In this document: positions 10,137 through 25,100 of the stretch, piece by piece
How the letters are laid out: each line of letters opens with the position of its first letter
Position numbering within the stretch: position 1 is the first letter of the stretch
NCBI RefSeq assembly: GCF_042242105.1
Contig: NC_092017.1
Span: 15,417,932-15,481,931, forward strand
Direction of reading: 5' to 3'
Source: Pempheris klunzingeri
Taxonomy: Eukaryota > Chordata > Actinopteri > Acropomatiformes > Pempheridae
Length of the DNA: 64,000 bases
Position numbers and translations under genes: made by a program
The notes under the pieces: generated by a model
What the model was told of the DNA's origin: nothing
What the model saw: only the letters and a program-made list of their open reading frames with translations
The model's database searches: none

Positions 10137-13100
10137 GGCGCGTGACGCACGAGAGGTCTCTACCCCACCTGCAGCGGCTGATGGAGAGAAAGAGACTTTC
10201 TTAAGGAATCTTATCAGAGCCATTAATAAAGTGTGGTATAAACAAACCAGTCTAAAATTAAAACTGAAACAACCCCTGATGGGTCAGAATGAAAAATTAT
10301 CAGCCTGTATTGCGCTGCTCTCCTCTAAGTATTTTACTATTTCAAGTATTTCAAGTATTTATTTTTGTATGGATTTGATGGCATCCATACGACAGATATA
10401 CAACAGTGTTGTGTTTGTATTGTAATACCAATTCTGAGCAAAAATCAGCAATATATTGATGAACACATATGTGTACAATCAATATAATTAAGATTAAAAT
10501 CCATCCAAATCAGAAATCACAAATGATTTTAATTACATATACATTAAATAAGACTATGAGCTTCCACTTCCACTTCCATAAGCCACTTTGACTTTCTTCC
10601 ATCTTTTGGATACAGAAACCTTCTGTATTATTGCAGTCTATCAGCAATATGTGCAGTGTAACATAATGTTAATCCTCATAACTTTTACTACAACAGTCTT
10701 TCAACTTTTTTTTTTTAATACAGCCTCAAATAAGAAAGTAACATTACAAATACCACAAGCGAATACCACAGGAGTGCAATAACTCAAACAACATGCACTT
10801 GTTGCTGCTCATGGTAAGTAATGGACTGGCATTGAAAGAAAAAGGTGTCCACTGGCTCCCTTTTTCCATGGCAGGCATCCAAACTGGGACCTAAGTGGGT
10901 TATCTGTTGGTCCAGTGGAGCACCAGGGGCCTTCACAGTTCCCCAAAAATAGTACCACATCATTGGTGATCTGCCACATTATCAGCATCTGTCACATCCA
11001 CTAAATAATGCTAAATTTAAGCCTGCTTTTGTGCAGTATGTTCTGTGAAATCACCCACCGCAAGACAGAGCTTGATGTAGCAAGTGTCTATTTGAGTTTA
11101 ATGTACATGTCAGTAGCAACAACAGCAAAAACCAGAAGGGACAAAATGACAAAAACATTAGTAAAAGTGGTCTTTCACCCAAACAAGCAAAGGTTCATGT
11201 GCTCAATTGTCATTCCTTCCCTCAACAATTAACAGCAGCAAGCCTGTGTTTATGTGAACGATCGGTCTTCATTTTACCCAGACAATTAGCAAATTATTTG
11301 ACCATATTTGGTGAAGGGGATGCCAGTTTGTAAACACTCTGCATTTGCCTGTTAGATTGGATCAGTGTCCACCCTTTCCTGAAATAAGCCTCCATCAAAA
11401 CATCATGCGGCAATTAAAGTCACAGCTCCCCTCTGAATTTGCCTAAAGCAAGTCTTTTTGTATCCCTCCCCTACAAGCATTTAGTTTTTCTGTCCCATTG
11501 TTTAATATGACTTTGAAGGTCTGCCCGGGTCAAACTTTACGTCTGAGGAATTCCTGTTGTATGTTCGGAGGCTGCACAGAGAACCAGATGGCTGATGACA
11601 ATATCAGGAAAAGTGCGCTAATATCCCTGAGACTTTCTAATCCTTCTGGTTCTTGTGCAGCAAAAACCATCCATCAAGTGAATTGATGAAAAACTGCACA
11701 GTTATAAAACCACGTGGCCTCTGTTGGTGTAGAAACAGACTTCCTCTTACAGGGCGTTCAGTCCCAGAGTGAACCTGAGGAAAACAAATGTCATCTCTCC
11801 TCCCGGCAATCAGCCCTCCCACATTAACAGTTTTTGTAAATCTACATTGTTTCAGCAGTGACAGCAGTTACCTCCCCTAGTGACTGATGACCACCCTTTC
11901 ATGAGAATCGTTTAATAATGGCAGTAACATGATCTGTGTGTATGCTGATCGACATGTGTAACAGGTGCTGATGGGTGCTGTGTGTATCAGTTCTATTCAT
12001 GAATCTTAAAAAGACAAATAAATCTGATTTAAAAGCCGTGACAGTTTACAAAAAAGTTCGGAAACCTTTCAAGTAAAGGTGTGAAGTGAAGTTAATGAAT
12101 CATAACTTTACAGTAGGGAGTAAATATGTTGAAGGCCAATGCATCTTCTTCATTTTTTATTCTGAATGTGTGCTTGTGTACATACCATTTTTAATCATTT
12201 CATCTAATTTATGCCAGCTAATATCTTTGGCTGAATGTGTTTAATACTGCATGTCGATGTGTTGATGTTGCAGGTCATTTTTACAGACAGATGTTTGCCA
12301 CAAACCCTTCCTCCTTCATAGCTGGAGTGAGAAATCCTGGTAAACAGGGCCAGCTGATAACAGACTTTGTGAAAACAATTCAGGTCTCACCAGATAAGTC
12401 AAAGAAATTCTGAATACTTTGGCTCTGCGATATAGACAGACACGGACGTCACCCAAACAACTGCAAACTAAATCAAAATCTATTTGATGCTAATATAAAA
12501 ATACAATAGTTTGGATCATCATGGCGGACGCAGCTGTGAATCATCTTTAACCATTGTGTCACTGGCATTATATGTTTTGCAATTTGCAGCCAAAATTAAA
12601 CTAGGTCCTCACACTTCCCTTTTAGCTGCCAAAAAAAGCTGTTTCCCATCATGGTCACAACAGAAATCATGTGTCTTCATAAGGGGAAGAGGTCACAGAG
12701 AGTGGATATGGATATTTGTAACATTAAAATTGACCCTTTTTATGGAGTCATTCAAAATAGGGGAGGGACACTGTGTGTAACCGCTCAGATAATGGTTGGA
12801 AAATTGGTCGGGATGACTATGATTCTGAGGCGGATACACCCACTCCCTGCAGACAGTCATATAAAGTCAGAGACATTGGCAAATAAATGTGACACCGACA
12901 TACACAGGCGTACACCTCAGATACTTTTTTATATACTTCAGATACTTTTAAGTGTCACAATCAATTTTAATAGCAAATCTGATTGTAAGAGTTCAATGAA
13001 ACAGTTAAACGCCAGGTATTGTAAAGAGATTACTTTAGAAACTGCAGGTGTTGTTTAACCACTTATCAGGAAACATGTTAGTAGTTTGATACAAATCTAA

Positions 13101-13204
13101 AACCAATGAACTCTCAACAAATTCTTACCTCTGCACGTCCAAAAACTGGTTACTGTGAACACAACAAATCCATATTAACTGATGTAAAGTTGGGAAAAAG
13201 ACAA

Positions 13205-13520
13205 ATGAATTTGTAGGGATGAAAATCTCTGTCCACCACTTTGCTCCAGATTGAAAACTATGTTAGATATATAAGTATGGGATGGATTGCCATGAAATTT
13301 GGTACAGACATTTATGGTTTCCAGAGAATGACGATCCTCTGTTTTTCCTCTAGCATCAGCATGAGGCTGATATGTTTGGCTTTTGTAAAATATCTTGACA
13401 TCTACCGGATGGATTGCCATGTAATTTGGACCAGAAGTTAATTTCCCCCTCATGATGAATTGTTGTAACTTTTCAGCTATAGTTATTGTGATTGTGTGTT
13501 GGCATGCTGATGTTAGCACT
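13205..13520. repeat. Interspersed fish repeat with internal duplication
   Basis: The phrase GGATGGATTGCCATG followed by AATTTGG occurs twice, near 13273 and 13409, inside a block that also carries TTTTTCCTCTAGCATCAGCATGAGG-like sequence. I recall this family from other fish genomes. It is non-coding; the open frames across it on both strands are incidental. Confidence 0.55.
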
Positions 13521-16289
13521 TAGCTCAAAGCACAGCTGGGCTGAAGCACCGCCTGACAGAGCTGCTAGCTGTAGGCTTTCAGTGTTGTTATGCAGAGAAA
13601 TTCATTTGACCTACGCTTGACCCCACAGATGGATAGAGGACAAACTCTGGCCAGTACACAGGGCTAAAATGACATTACAAACACATTATAACACTTAAAT
13701 TGACTCTAGGTCACTGAGGGAGAATGACAAAAACATACATTCCCTGAATTGACCTTCCGATCAGAGAAAAAGGCCGTTTTTCCAGTCTTTATCAAAAATT
13801 TGCAGACTGAGATTATTTCCTCCGACAAATAAACGTCTGGGTGTAAATGTGGACATGAAATATGAAAGTGAAAATGTGGTAAAGCGCAGGTTGTTTTTCT
13901 CAGGAAACCAAAGTCCTTAGAGATCAGTTGTAAACTCTTAATTGTTTTCCATTAAAGCTTTTTGGTCAGTGCCTTGTTTCACATTTTAGTGCTATGTTTG
14001 GCTACTAGAAATACTTTGGATAAAATGGCAGCAGGATTGTTAAGCTGGAAAATGTGTTAGGAGGGTTTTTTTTATGCACTGAGTTGTGAAACATTTCGAT
14101 ATCTATTGAGGGATGATTTTCTGTAATGTGTGTGACAGTGAGTGACCAAACCAGCTGTCTATTATGTCACCCACACAGTGAGGTGTCTCAGCCTTGCAAG
14201 GAAGTAAAGATCACAAACGAAACACACACTTAACACAGACACTCTCCAATTCAGAGATCCCTCTTGTTAAGCTGACCCTCTGGGAAATGGAGCATCACTC
14301 ACTACACGTCAGTTTACTACTTTCAGATACAAGTGATGTGCTTGTGGATAATTTAGTGAACACATAAATGCCAAGAGAATGACTCTGGCTAAGATATGGA
14401 TAGGCTACAATGAATTATATAACATCAAGAGTTAGTGGGAGTTACAGTGAAGTCAATGCCAGTTTACTGAAATACTATGCTAGACAGGTTTAATTCCTTG
14501 GAAAACTACACATCACCGCCTGGCTAATTTACAGTAAATATAGTTTATCATCATAGGGATTTTTACTTCCACAGGGGAAATGGATTCTCATTGGCTGACC
14601 TCCCAAGATTTCTGTAGCCAGTTGTCAAGCATGACTTCCTGCAAATGCTGCCTAATGCTCTCCATCATCATACAGAAAGAGGAAGCCAATATCGGGGAGT
14701 CTAATCTCTGTTCTGGGAATAACATTGTGCCACCAGAGTTAATTACACCCAAATATTTATCTAGTTAAGTTGCTGAGTAGAGAAGTTTGGAATCGAAAGT
14801 AGGTTAAAGTCATGTGATTTTCTATAATGTCTAAACAACTTGACAACAGGTTGGGCTGCACAAAAATAAACATGATTCCTCACAGGGGACCGCAGCCAAC
14901 ACCTACTAACGCTACATCATAATGAGTAAGTCAACAAACTCCTCAAATAGTGACCTACTACATGCAGTAAACAAAGCCCTCACACAGTTTCACAACTAGC
15001 AAAGCGCTGGTGAAGATGCATCTTACACTGGAAAGTATGTGAGGACATCTAGTGGCTCCTCTGAGCAAGACAACCACCACAACCTCTGCAGAGACGCCTG
15101 TTAAACTTCACTGATGCTGATTACTGAGTCTCTGTAGGACTCAATTACAGTTTTGATCCCAGTCACCTGCACAAAATGCACTCAGACCCAAGTGACTCGA
15201 ACAAATGCTGTCAGAAAGGCTTCAGCTGTCAATCTTAGTTCTGTTATCTAATTTATATCTTGTGCTTTTATTAATGCTGTAGCCGCATTATCTCATTCTC
15301 ACTGTCACACGTGTGATAGTGCCACATCACTCAGTGGTGGCTTCTGGGAGGACTGAGGATTGGCGGCCAGGAAGCCTTTCTCACCTCAGGACGGTTTGAC
15401 AAGTCAAACACAGGTGTGACCAGTAATGATGATGATGTTGGCTACAATCCAGGAAGTGTTTCAGTGCCAAAGGTTTTCTTCTACTCATACATTCAGCCCG
15501 CGCTTTTCCTGCAAAATGACACTGTCTGCTGTGAGGAGGGTCCAAATACAAGAAGGCAAGTGTGATAGTGAGCTTTTCACATTCTGTAAGTAATTTTGAT
15601 TTATATTTACTGTGTGCAATATCTGTGTCCTTGTTAATTTAGCCAGAGATTTAATGTCTATCAGTGACTAATCATCGTCATTAGTTGAAGTCTTCTCTGT
15701 CGGTGAGTCATTAGCATTTTATACATTTTTATTTTGTTTTTGATGCTTGCCGGTGGGGATTTCAGCCACTCGGGGCAGGCAATCATAAAATTTGTAACTG
15801 GAAGTCGTACCATGAGACAATCTTCTCAGCAAAATGTAAGGCAGAAAGAAAGAATGGAAAGCACCAAAATTTAGAATTAATTCTGACAGAGAGGGAAGTT
15901 GAAGCCAGTTTTCTTCTTCTACTCCCCAAATGGAGCAGAATTGCCCTCACTGCTGCCCTTAGTGGATGGAAGCTGCATACAAGAGACTCAGTGGTATTTC
16001 TACAAAATTTAGGGTCCTTTAGGGTCAAGAAAGCCATGTTTACAGCATGTTCTCTCCACATCTCTGAGCTACTCAGAAATTATGAAAAACACAAGAGGGT
16101 TTGGGGCTGCTGTCCTCAGTACGCACCAATGCCATTTTCCAAAACCTTACAAATGAGAGTCATTTCAGACCTGTAGAATACATAAACGCTGCTCTGCCAG
16201 TACTCTACTGCCTATTTTAAGGTCATTCAGAAACATTTCCAGGCCACCGCATCCCAACAGCAGACATTTTAACTTGTCACAGTGGGAAA

Positions 16290-16475
16290 GGTGTTAATTA
16301 ATTAATTAATAACATTACAGTGTGAGTGTCACAAGGAGCTATTTCACATAATGAGTACTTTTACTTTTGATACTTAAAGCACATTTTGCTGCTATAGTTT
16401 ATGTAAGACTTTTTATTGTGATATTGTTACTTTTGCGTAAGTAAAGTATCTGAGTGCTTCTTCCACCACTGACGG
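16290..16475. repeat. Dispersed fish repeat (TACTTTTACTT family), second copy
   Basis: It begins after a (TTAA)-rich run and contains GTACTTTTACTTTTGATAC, GTAAAGTATCTGAGTGCTTC and TTCCACCACTG. It is related to the copy at 6255-6425. Confidence 0.5.
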
Positions 16476-17790
16476 TAGACGACTGACAGCCAAGCAAACA
16501 GCAACACCTTTACTGTGATTAAAATGAAACGCTGTAATTAAGGGCCAATGTAACATTCTTACATTAGTGCTTCATCTTGTAAAAAAAAAGTCAGTACAAA
16601 ATCATCAACACGTTGCTACAAATGGTTACAAATTTCATATATTTATGGTCACTTGCTTTTAACTGCAACTGTACCAGTAGATCAATATCCTAAAATAAAT
16701 TCAGTAGTAGTCTTTCCTTTTGTGCAAGCTTAAACAAAGCACCTGAGGATTGCCTTGGCATGCCAACAAGGGTGACTCCCTGCACAGATAGGCCTAAGTG
16801 GTGCTACAAACCAGTCCGATGTCATTCCTGCATCAGGCACAGCACTGAGCGCCTCGGGCCAAACGGCCTGCTTAATTTTTACACCTCACGATGGGAATGT
16901 TTGCTGTTGTCCACATGCCAGCATACAGGAGCCGTCACCTTCTACCGCTCCATTTCAACCTTTAAAATATGACAGACACTCCTGGGGGGCTGAGAGAGTG
17001 TCCGTTTGAACCTGATTAGGTTTATATAGGACGTTTTGGGCCAAGGTGAATAAAAAACTGAATAAACAAGATGATCATGATGCATTACATCACAAAAATT
17101 AGCAAAATACGAGTCATGTGTCTCATTAGTTTATTAGTATAGGGCTAGCTAATACCAAGTGTATTACATGTATTCTGTGCAGACTCTGTCTATGAGCTCT
17201 ATTTTGTAAAGGCAGGGTGGTAGATCTTAGTTTACTTAGTTTTCCATTATAGGTTATAAGCAGTTGTTGCTGATTTCTGAAAACATAGTGTGGCTGAAGG
17301 TGTGGCAACTCTGCTGATGCAACCCTGTCAGTGTGAGGTTAATGCCTGATATAGAGACAGTATGAGTATATGAAGTGCTCAGATTAAAAAGCAAAACTAG
17401 AAATGTGCTGCTTAAATAACTTGTAGGCTTAACTCTGACATAAGAAACAACACATCAGATGGTATATTTTGTGCTTTTCAGTTTCCCATTTTAATCTGCC
17501 ACCTGGCTGTAATGATTCCCTCATATAAGAAGACTGAGCTTGTCTCTCCTCTGTTGAGGGTTGGATCAGTTTAAAGTCTGCCAAAATAGTTCCCTGACCA
17601 CCTCTACCGGTTTTTCCTGTAGATGCGCCCCAGGCTTCATCGGGCCAAGACAGAAAACACATCAAATTAAAGAGGACTGGCACTTTGTCCTTTACAAAGT
17701 CATATCAAAGAGTGACGCAGGAGCACACATTTTCATTTGCTCTCTCATTGGGATTTGCATTTTGATGAAGACCTGGACAGACAGAAACCT

Positions 17791-17813
17791 TCTCTCTCTC
17801 TCTCTCTCTCTCT
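17791..17813. repeat. (CT)n microsatellite
   Basis: About eleven CT units in intergenic DNA. Confidence 0.95.
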
Positions 17814-19772
17814 AATAAGTGGGTGTGTCTTCGTGTCTCAACACGGCGTGCTTCAGTTGATAGACAGCTGCACTCAGTTTCTTACCTGCCAGGTGAGACA
17901 CGAAAAAACATTCAGTCCTCTGTTCATTTCCCTCACTCACACAGCAGCTCGTTCCTCACTCTCAGGCGACCTGGACGATGATTGGATGACACCGACCAGG
18001 ACAGGTGAGTTCAATTACCTGTAAAAGCTGATTATTCTGTTTTGTCTGTGCAGTTATGCAGCACTGTTAAGAAGCAGCTAGTTATGATGCAGGCCGCCAT
18101 GCCCTGTTCAGTTTTCAGAGCTAACACCTGTTGCAGCTGACTGTCTGTTGAATGATAGAGTGGCACACAGTGATGAGTCTGATTAATAAACTAAGAAAAC
18201 ATATCAAATGAGTCAGAGCCTGAACATGAATAAATATTATTTTGGGATTATGGTGTGATACAGAGTGTGTCGGTAGAGCATGATCAAACATGTACAAATG
18301 ACACGTTTATATGTATAAGCCTAAACAACAACTCTTATTTCTCTTCACAGGATTATTTTTTACAGCTTTTCTGTTACCCACTCAGCTGGAAACTTTGCCT
18401 GGGAATTTGTGTGCTCAAAAATTTCAGTCATTGTTTCTGGTCGTGTGTGTAATGTGCATCTAAGACCAAACAGAGGTAGCACAGCTGAGTTTTGGATGGT
18501 TTTTTTCCCTCTTTTTCTCAAGAGACTGACTGCAGTTTTCAAGCTGAGCTTCAAAATTGAACTCCATCTCTATAAAAATGTCTTGACAGCCTGAGACACT
18601 GCTGCACTTTGGGAGATGATTTTAAAATCCCCAGCCACTAGGAGTGAAACAGGAATCCTGCCTGATTTTAAAACTTTTAAATCCCTCAGCAGCAGCAGCA
18701 GCCACTGGTTATGAAGGTGCAGCTTCCAGTAGTTTGGTTGTGACATATCCCACTGAGGGCATGGCAGTGGTGTTACCACATGCAGACGAAGCATCAGTAT
18801 GTCAGGTATGTTGGTGAACCAGCTCCACTCAGCCGTTCTCAGATGATGGGTGTAACTCTGTACTTTCCTTGAGTGGCATAATTTATTAAAAATGCAAACC
18901 ATAAAAGACAACCTGCCATTGACAGCCCTCACTTCACACAAGGAAATTATTGTACAATAAACACACTGAGCACATGACTGAGTTTTAGAAAAGAGGAATT
19001 AGTGCTAGATGACAGGATTTGTACTTTCTTTTTTTTTCATCTAGCGACAAATGTTGTAAATCAGCTTATGATTTCAGTGGTTGTGTATTTGTTCCCACAA
19101 AAATAAACATAAGACATAAATGTTTAAACAGTAGTTATTACTGTGTATGGACCAGTTGTCTTAATTATCTTTTAGCTTGTTAATATTTGTATGTGCAAAC
19201 AGCTGCAGGTCTACACATAGTTTAAACAGGTTTCTGTGTTGCCTTTCATTTGGTATTGCAGAGGTGCAGTTAACTTGTGTGAATATTGTATCAAGCATTA
19301 GCTGCATCAACACTAACCGGTGAGCGGCACATGATATAACATGAAACGGGGTGTCAGCAAATACTGCCACAATATAAAGTGTTAATGTCTTTTGTTGTGA
19401 AGTTTCTTGGGGCAAAAGGTCTCAGCAGGTCAGTGGCTGGAGGGAGAGCGTGGAGCTGAAGATAACACAAAATGTCTTTTCTTGGTTGCTGTGGGCAGTT
19501 TCACTCCTTGGGAAGCGTAAAACCTGTACAGCAGGTAGACGAGGAGATGTGTTGTCTTCGTAGTTAGTTGACTTTCTGGGAATTAAAGTGATTGGTGTGT
19601 TTAATAAATGACTAAAAGAAACGTTCATATATTTTTAAAAGGTTATTTGTGGCCTGAATCTCTGTTTTACTGGTTGCACTCAAAAGCACCTATCAGTGTC
19701 ATGTGTTTCAGTGGCCTAACTGTGAGCTGTAATATTGAGTCACATTCAGAAACAGATGAAATGCTGATACAG

Positions 19773-22122
19773 TTTATTATATTTTGAGATGCTAGAAGAT
19801 AAAAGCAAATAATTTCATTTTACTTAAAAAAAAAAAAAAAATTCTGTTACAGCAAGTGCCAACACCTATGTGTTGATTCATGATTGGTAGATTGCATACA
19901 AGCCCTGGATTAAAGAAAATTAAAAACATCACACACAATGTTTGATGTAGACAGCAGTCCAAAGTTATGTCTGATGCACAACATCCACAAATACAGACGC
20001 ATCCTGATCAGATCAACTTTGTACATTTTCTTTTTTTCAATTGTCAACATGTCCACAAGGTGGTGCTCTCACCAAAGAATAAATTAAGAGTCCCACCTTA
20101 GTGGGTGTGGTGGCTCTGCTACGACCACCACAAATTTAAGCTTTCCCCATTTTTAAGTCCCTGAAAAAATTACAAACATATGGCACAAGTCTCATTCTAT
20201 CAACAGCAATTAGCACATATTATAATTCATCGACATCTGCATGTTTGTCCTTAGCAATATAAACATCTCACACAAGTTGTAAAGAGAACTGCAAATTTTC
20301 TCCAAACAGAGAGGGAATCATTTTGGAAGCCGATTCATAACTTCAGCAACATTTAGTACAACATGAGAACCTAGAAGCAGCACCAAATGTCTGAATCACT
20401 TTGTGGCCATCACACACATTTCAGTAAACTCAATAGCCTGAATATGTTCATTTTCCTTATCATCCTTATTCAATATGAACAGAAAATAATAGATCCTGAA
20501 GCAGAACAAACTCTAAAATAGGTCCCTTTGAGCGGTCATATATATTTTATGTCAACATTTCCAGCCGATCCTGTGACTGACTTCCCTCCAACCAGATGCA
20601 CTTCAATTGTGAGAATGTTTGCCTTTTCTGCAGACAGGAAGTGATGTCTGCCTTTGAGTTTGAGACAAAGAGAAGAGGACTGGAAGTGACGACAGGAAAG
20701 CTTAGGGGGTGGAAAATAAGGGAACAATCTAAGGAAAGACCAACAAAATATTGTATAAAAATAAAATGTAAGGCTCCCTCTCTGAAGATAACTAGTGGAA
20801 CACAAGACAAATGGACTAAGGAGAGAATATTGTATTTTCCACAATGGGGAACATGATTTGGTAGCACAAGTGCAAAGGGAAAAAAAAAAAATCAGATATT
20901 TACACTGAAATAAAACAAGAACAAATATTCAATCACACAATGTCTGTGCCGTGAGCACAAGCATGAATTTTAGGTTCGACACAGACAAGCGATGTACATG
21001 CATTTCATTTTGGTACTGGTTCTTTTATGGGCCAGTTTTGGTTTATAAATGTCAGGCTGATATGACGGTGCAGAAAGGTGATATATTGTACAGCAGTATA
21101 TGAGCTATCATGTATTTTGTTCATTCACAAAGGATTATTGGCTTTTTGTGGCTTTAGCCCTTTTTGACGATAAAGAGGAAGTCGGATAATTTGATATAGA
21201 GCTGAAATGCATGTACACAGTTGTACACTTTCAGTAAGCATGCACATAGAAACAGTGAGTCATACGCAGAATATCATCCATCCACTTTCAGTTTAAGGGT
21301 GATGGGGTTAAAAAGAGCCCCTCACAAGCCCAAAAAAAAAAAAGAGACACGGTCTATCAAATGTCCATGGATCATCACAAAGCTCCACCTCCTCTGCACT
21401 GGAACAAGGTGGTAAACATGTCAAAGCCAAAACTACCAGCATCTTGATAAAGGTTTGTTTTTTGTTTTGTTTGAATACAGCAAGAGAAAAGTATCCCCCT
21501 CCAGAGTCATACGCTGTGTGGCACATGGATGGGGCCTGCGTGGCTTCGTTGCACAGCATGACAAGACGACAGAACTGCAGCATGGGTGTACAAAGCAGCT
21601 GCCATGTTGGTATCTAAGACACTGTAGCAGCCATGTTGGACCAGACAGGCACGTCCCATGAAGAGCCATGAGGACATATGAGATTGCATGGTTATATCCA
21701 GCAGAGGCCTTGAGCCCTTGTGACGGCATGGTCCACAGATGGGACGAACATCAGCACATGATGACCACAGCAGGCGAGGAGCCGGTTCCAACAGCGAAGA
21801 ATCAGGGGAGTTTATGTCGCAAGGCTGATATTTTGGCATGTCTTGATGTCGAGTCAGTTAAAAGAAATAATATTAAATCACAATTTACAACTTAAAAAAA
21901 AGCAAACGATGAGAGTGGTTCCAGCACTCACTGACCCACTTCCTCAACTCTGGGCAAACTTTGGAGGGTATTAAAAAAAAAAAAAAAAACATCCCATGGC
22001 CAACTCACTAGATTGTCCCAAGGCTTTTGGTCAACAGTGTGAATGGTTGAAAACAAAAAGATAAATAAAAAACAGGACGAAGGAGGACTGACAGCATGTC
22101 TGGACATGGCAGAGAGCCTGAG
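19773..22122 (-). other. ccdc50: Probable long 3' UTR of ccdc50
   Basis: After the stop codon at 22123 the minus strand has no clear AATAAA until 19773-19778, so a 3' UTR of about 2.3 kb is inferred. Long 3' UTRs are known for CCDC50 in mammals. Poly-A/T runs interrupt it. No gene is recognisable inside it; the frames here are short and unlike known proteins. Confidence 0.4.
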
Positions 22123-25100
22123 TCACCGCTTGTAATAGGCACCTGGAAAAGATGGGAGAGACAGACAGATCCATCAGCAGCTTCATACGTCACACTGCAA
22201 ATTAACGTTGGATTGTGGTGTTTTTGCACTGCACTTTCACAGCTTGTTTTCTCCACTTCGAGATCTGGAATTAATTTCTGCTGATTATAATAACTACTGG
22301 TTATGTCAAACAAGGACTGTTTATGCTTCCATAAAATATATCACTTCCCAGGGCACACTAGTGGTTTGGTCCCCCCCTTTTGAATTAATTAATGTATTTA
22401 TCAGTGCACTGATTAATTCCATGGACAGTTAATGAAAAAAAAAAAAACACCAGAGTGGATTTAAACACAACTATATCTTAATCTAATGAGACGGTATGTT
22501 AGGACTGAGTAAACAGTCACTCTGACGTGGGCTTTGTACCTTTGTAAGCAGCCTCAGGTCTGGTGGGAGCACGAGGGGGAACAGGGTGCTCCGAGTAGCC
22601 GTAGCCAGAGTTCACATTCTCATAGTCGGGTGCACGAGGCTGCGGAGGCCTGAGATAGAGAGAGAGAGAGGAAAAACAGAGAAAATTAATGAAATGATTG
22701 AGCTTCTACTTCACGACAGACTGGAAACATTTTAGAAGTGAGGAGTCTTGTACCTGGCAGGCTTGTTGTGGTTCCTCTGCCTCTGGTATTCGTACTCATC
22801 TCGTGTTCTGGGCCGCACAACTTCATCTGGATTTGGCTGGAAACCAACAAAACTTATGTTTCTACCACAGTGGAAATACATTTTCATATGAAATACAGTC
22901 ACAGGCAGCAAAAACATTTCACCCCAAAGCACACGTTTCAAAACGAATGTGGTTATGGAAAATTACCCTGTAGTCTCCCTCTTGCCGCCTCCTTTCCATT
23001 GCCATCCTCTCCATGGCCAACCTCTCCCTCTCTCTTTCCTTCTCTTTCTCCCGCTCTCTCTCATTCTCCCTTTCTCGATTCTTCCTATACTCCTTTTTCT
23101 CTCGCTCCATTATCAGTCGGGCGATTTCCTGACAGGGCGAGACATCAGACACGTCCACATGAACTGGATGATGAACACAACAGCAGAAGATCCTCCATAT
23201 CCTACGTCACTCAATGTGACTCATCTATTGTGTTTGATGTCACTACGCACGTGCTGTATCCAGTTCACTGTATTTTAATTGCCATAATCCATATGAGATC
23301 TGTATGGTAAAAACACCCTGTTCACAGCCGAATAACTATAATGTAGCATATAGTAATACTCTTACATCATTTTGGGCCATAATGAATCTGATTTAGACGT
23401 GGCTTCATATACTCGGGTTATATGACGATAACACTGATGTAATTGGCTGAGTTCAGGAAATGAAAGGACATAAAAAGAGGACAGACAGCATCAGAAAAGT
23501 TTCCAGACTTTATGTCCACTCACCTCATCCTGCGCCACTTGGGCTGCACGCACATGCATCTTGCTTGCCTGAAACCAGAAAACAATCAAAAAGTCATGTT
23601 TTTCCACAGAGTGGAACACATTGTTCCAACATTATATAACATAGGAGGTGACCGAGATTGAGGCCTTTAAGTATTTTTTTTTCTTTTCCATTTAGGCTAC
23701 AAGTCATTTACAGCACAGACTTAAATAGCTTCTCTTCACCACATTATGGTATTCCTGTGCTACAGTGTTCACTCCTGCTTTGTGATGCACAAGAAATGAA
23801 AAGTAGAGTTTGCACATAATTTGAATAATCTAAACCAAAAAGTACACATTTTGCCTTTTACATAATTTTTGTTAACATAAAACCTTTGATGTTCCAACAC
23901 CCGAAAACTCTTCCTATAGAAAGCTACAGAAAAAAAGAACAACCCTGACTAACCTACACTGAGCCTATTATTTTGATATCAGACTTATTATAAACTTACT
24001 TTTAGACTTTTGGTACAGAATTTATTATAAACTCAATACTGTGCCCCTCCGACTTAACTAAACATTCATGCAATATCCAGAAGCTGAGTGTTAATGTTCA
24101 GCCCTTACTCTTTGTTGCCTTCAGGAATAACAAGTTTAAGTGCTTGAGGTTGGTCGAACAGAATATTTGACCAGGTGTTTATGTCGGCACATTTAACATG
24201 CACAGGTGGACATTTTTGGGATCTCTCATCAGAATGGGGAAAGAGTTGTTAAACGTATGTACTATAAAATATCTAGAACATATTGCCCTGGTTGTAGTCT
24301 TTTTCAGTTGTTTGCTTATAAACTTGTACAGAAAAACTTTTATAAAATGTATATACCTTGCACAAATTAACAAATGAAAAAGTTTCTCTACTCACTTTGA
24401 TTTCCTCATCTTGCAGTCTCTTGGCCACCTCCAAGTCCTTCAGCTCCTGCTCACGGAGGTCAAGCTTAGTCAGCCCCTTGGTGGCCTCGCTCAGTTCGTA
24501 ATCAGTTTCTGCTACTACTGCTCCACTCCCACGGTGCACAATACGACCTGCAGATGTCAGCACATTATATTAACTAATATGATAATATATTATATTATTG
24601 GGACTGCAACTAACAATTATTCATCATCAATTATTGGTTGATTTCTTTTTTAGAATTTTTTTAAATTGTTTAGTCTTAAAGACTTTGATTGTTACAAATC
24701 ATTGTTCCAGAGCCCAGAGCTATCTCTACACATTGCTTGTTTTTGTGTTTTCTTGATAAATGACAAAATAAATGATTAAAATGATTGAAATAATTTTTTA
24801 AATTGATCGAGTAATCGACAGATTTTTTTTCAGCACTTCAATAGATACAATCGTAGTTGGATTAAAGCTATAAAGCACCTAAAAGGGCTGCAGAGCATCT
24901 CCGCTAGTGTTCATCAATGTTTTGTTTAATGCCTTTAACAGCTTTGGGAAAACAACCACCAGCCCTGAAGCCCCTTGTAAATGCCATATTTTAGCTCATC
25001 AAGTGATGAAGTTCTGCTACAAAAATCACAGCACACATATCGCTCTCAGCACAGTGAAATTGTTTCCTTACTCAGTGCAGCAACCCAGCAGACAATGCAA

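Larger units (their letters stand above)
10140..19760. other. Large intergenic region between cldn1 and ccdc50
   Basis: No exon is recognisable on either strand despite 9.6 kb of sequence. In mammals CLDN16, TMEM207, IL1RAP, GMNC and OSTN lie in this interval, and I see none of them. It contains repeats at about 13205-13520 and 16290-16475, a (CT)n tract at 17791-17813 and AT-rich DNA. Confidence 0.55.

Noticed and set aside
18570-18941. A 123-aa minus-strand frame with a VAGDFKII stretch that looks a little like a LINE endonuclease GDFN motif.
   Set aside because: No other endonuclease motif is present in order, and the surrounding DNA shows no LINE end or RT remnant.
10140-19760. Possible cldn16, tmem207, il1rap, gmnc or ostn exons expected from mammalian synteny.
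   Set aside because: I read both strands for their typical motifs (claudin GLW-C-C, Ig/TIR blocks, natriuretic-like peptide) and saw none. Short exons could still be missed by eye.
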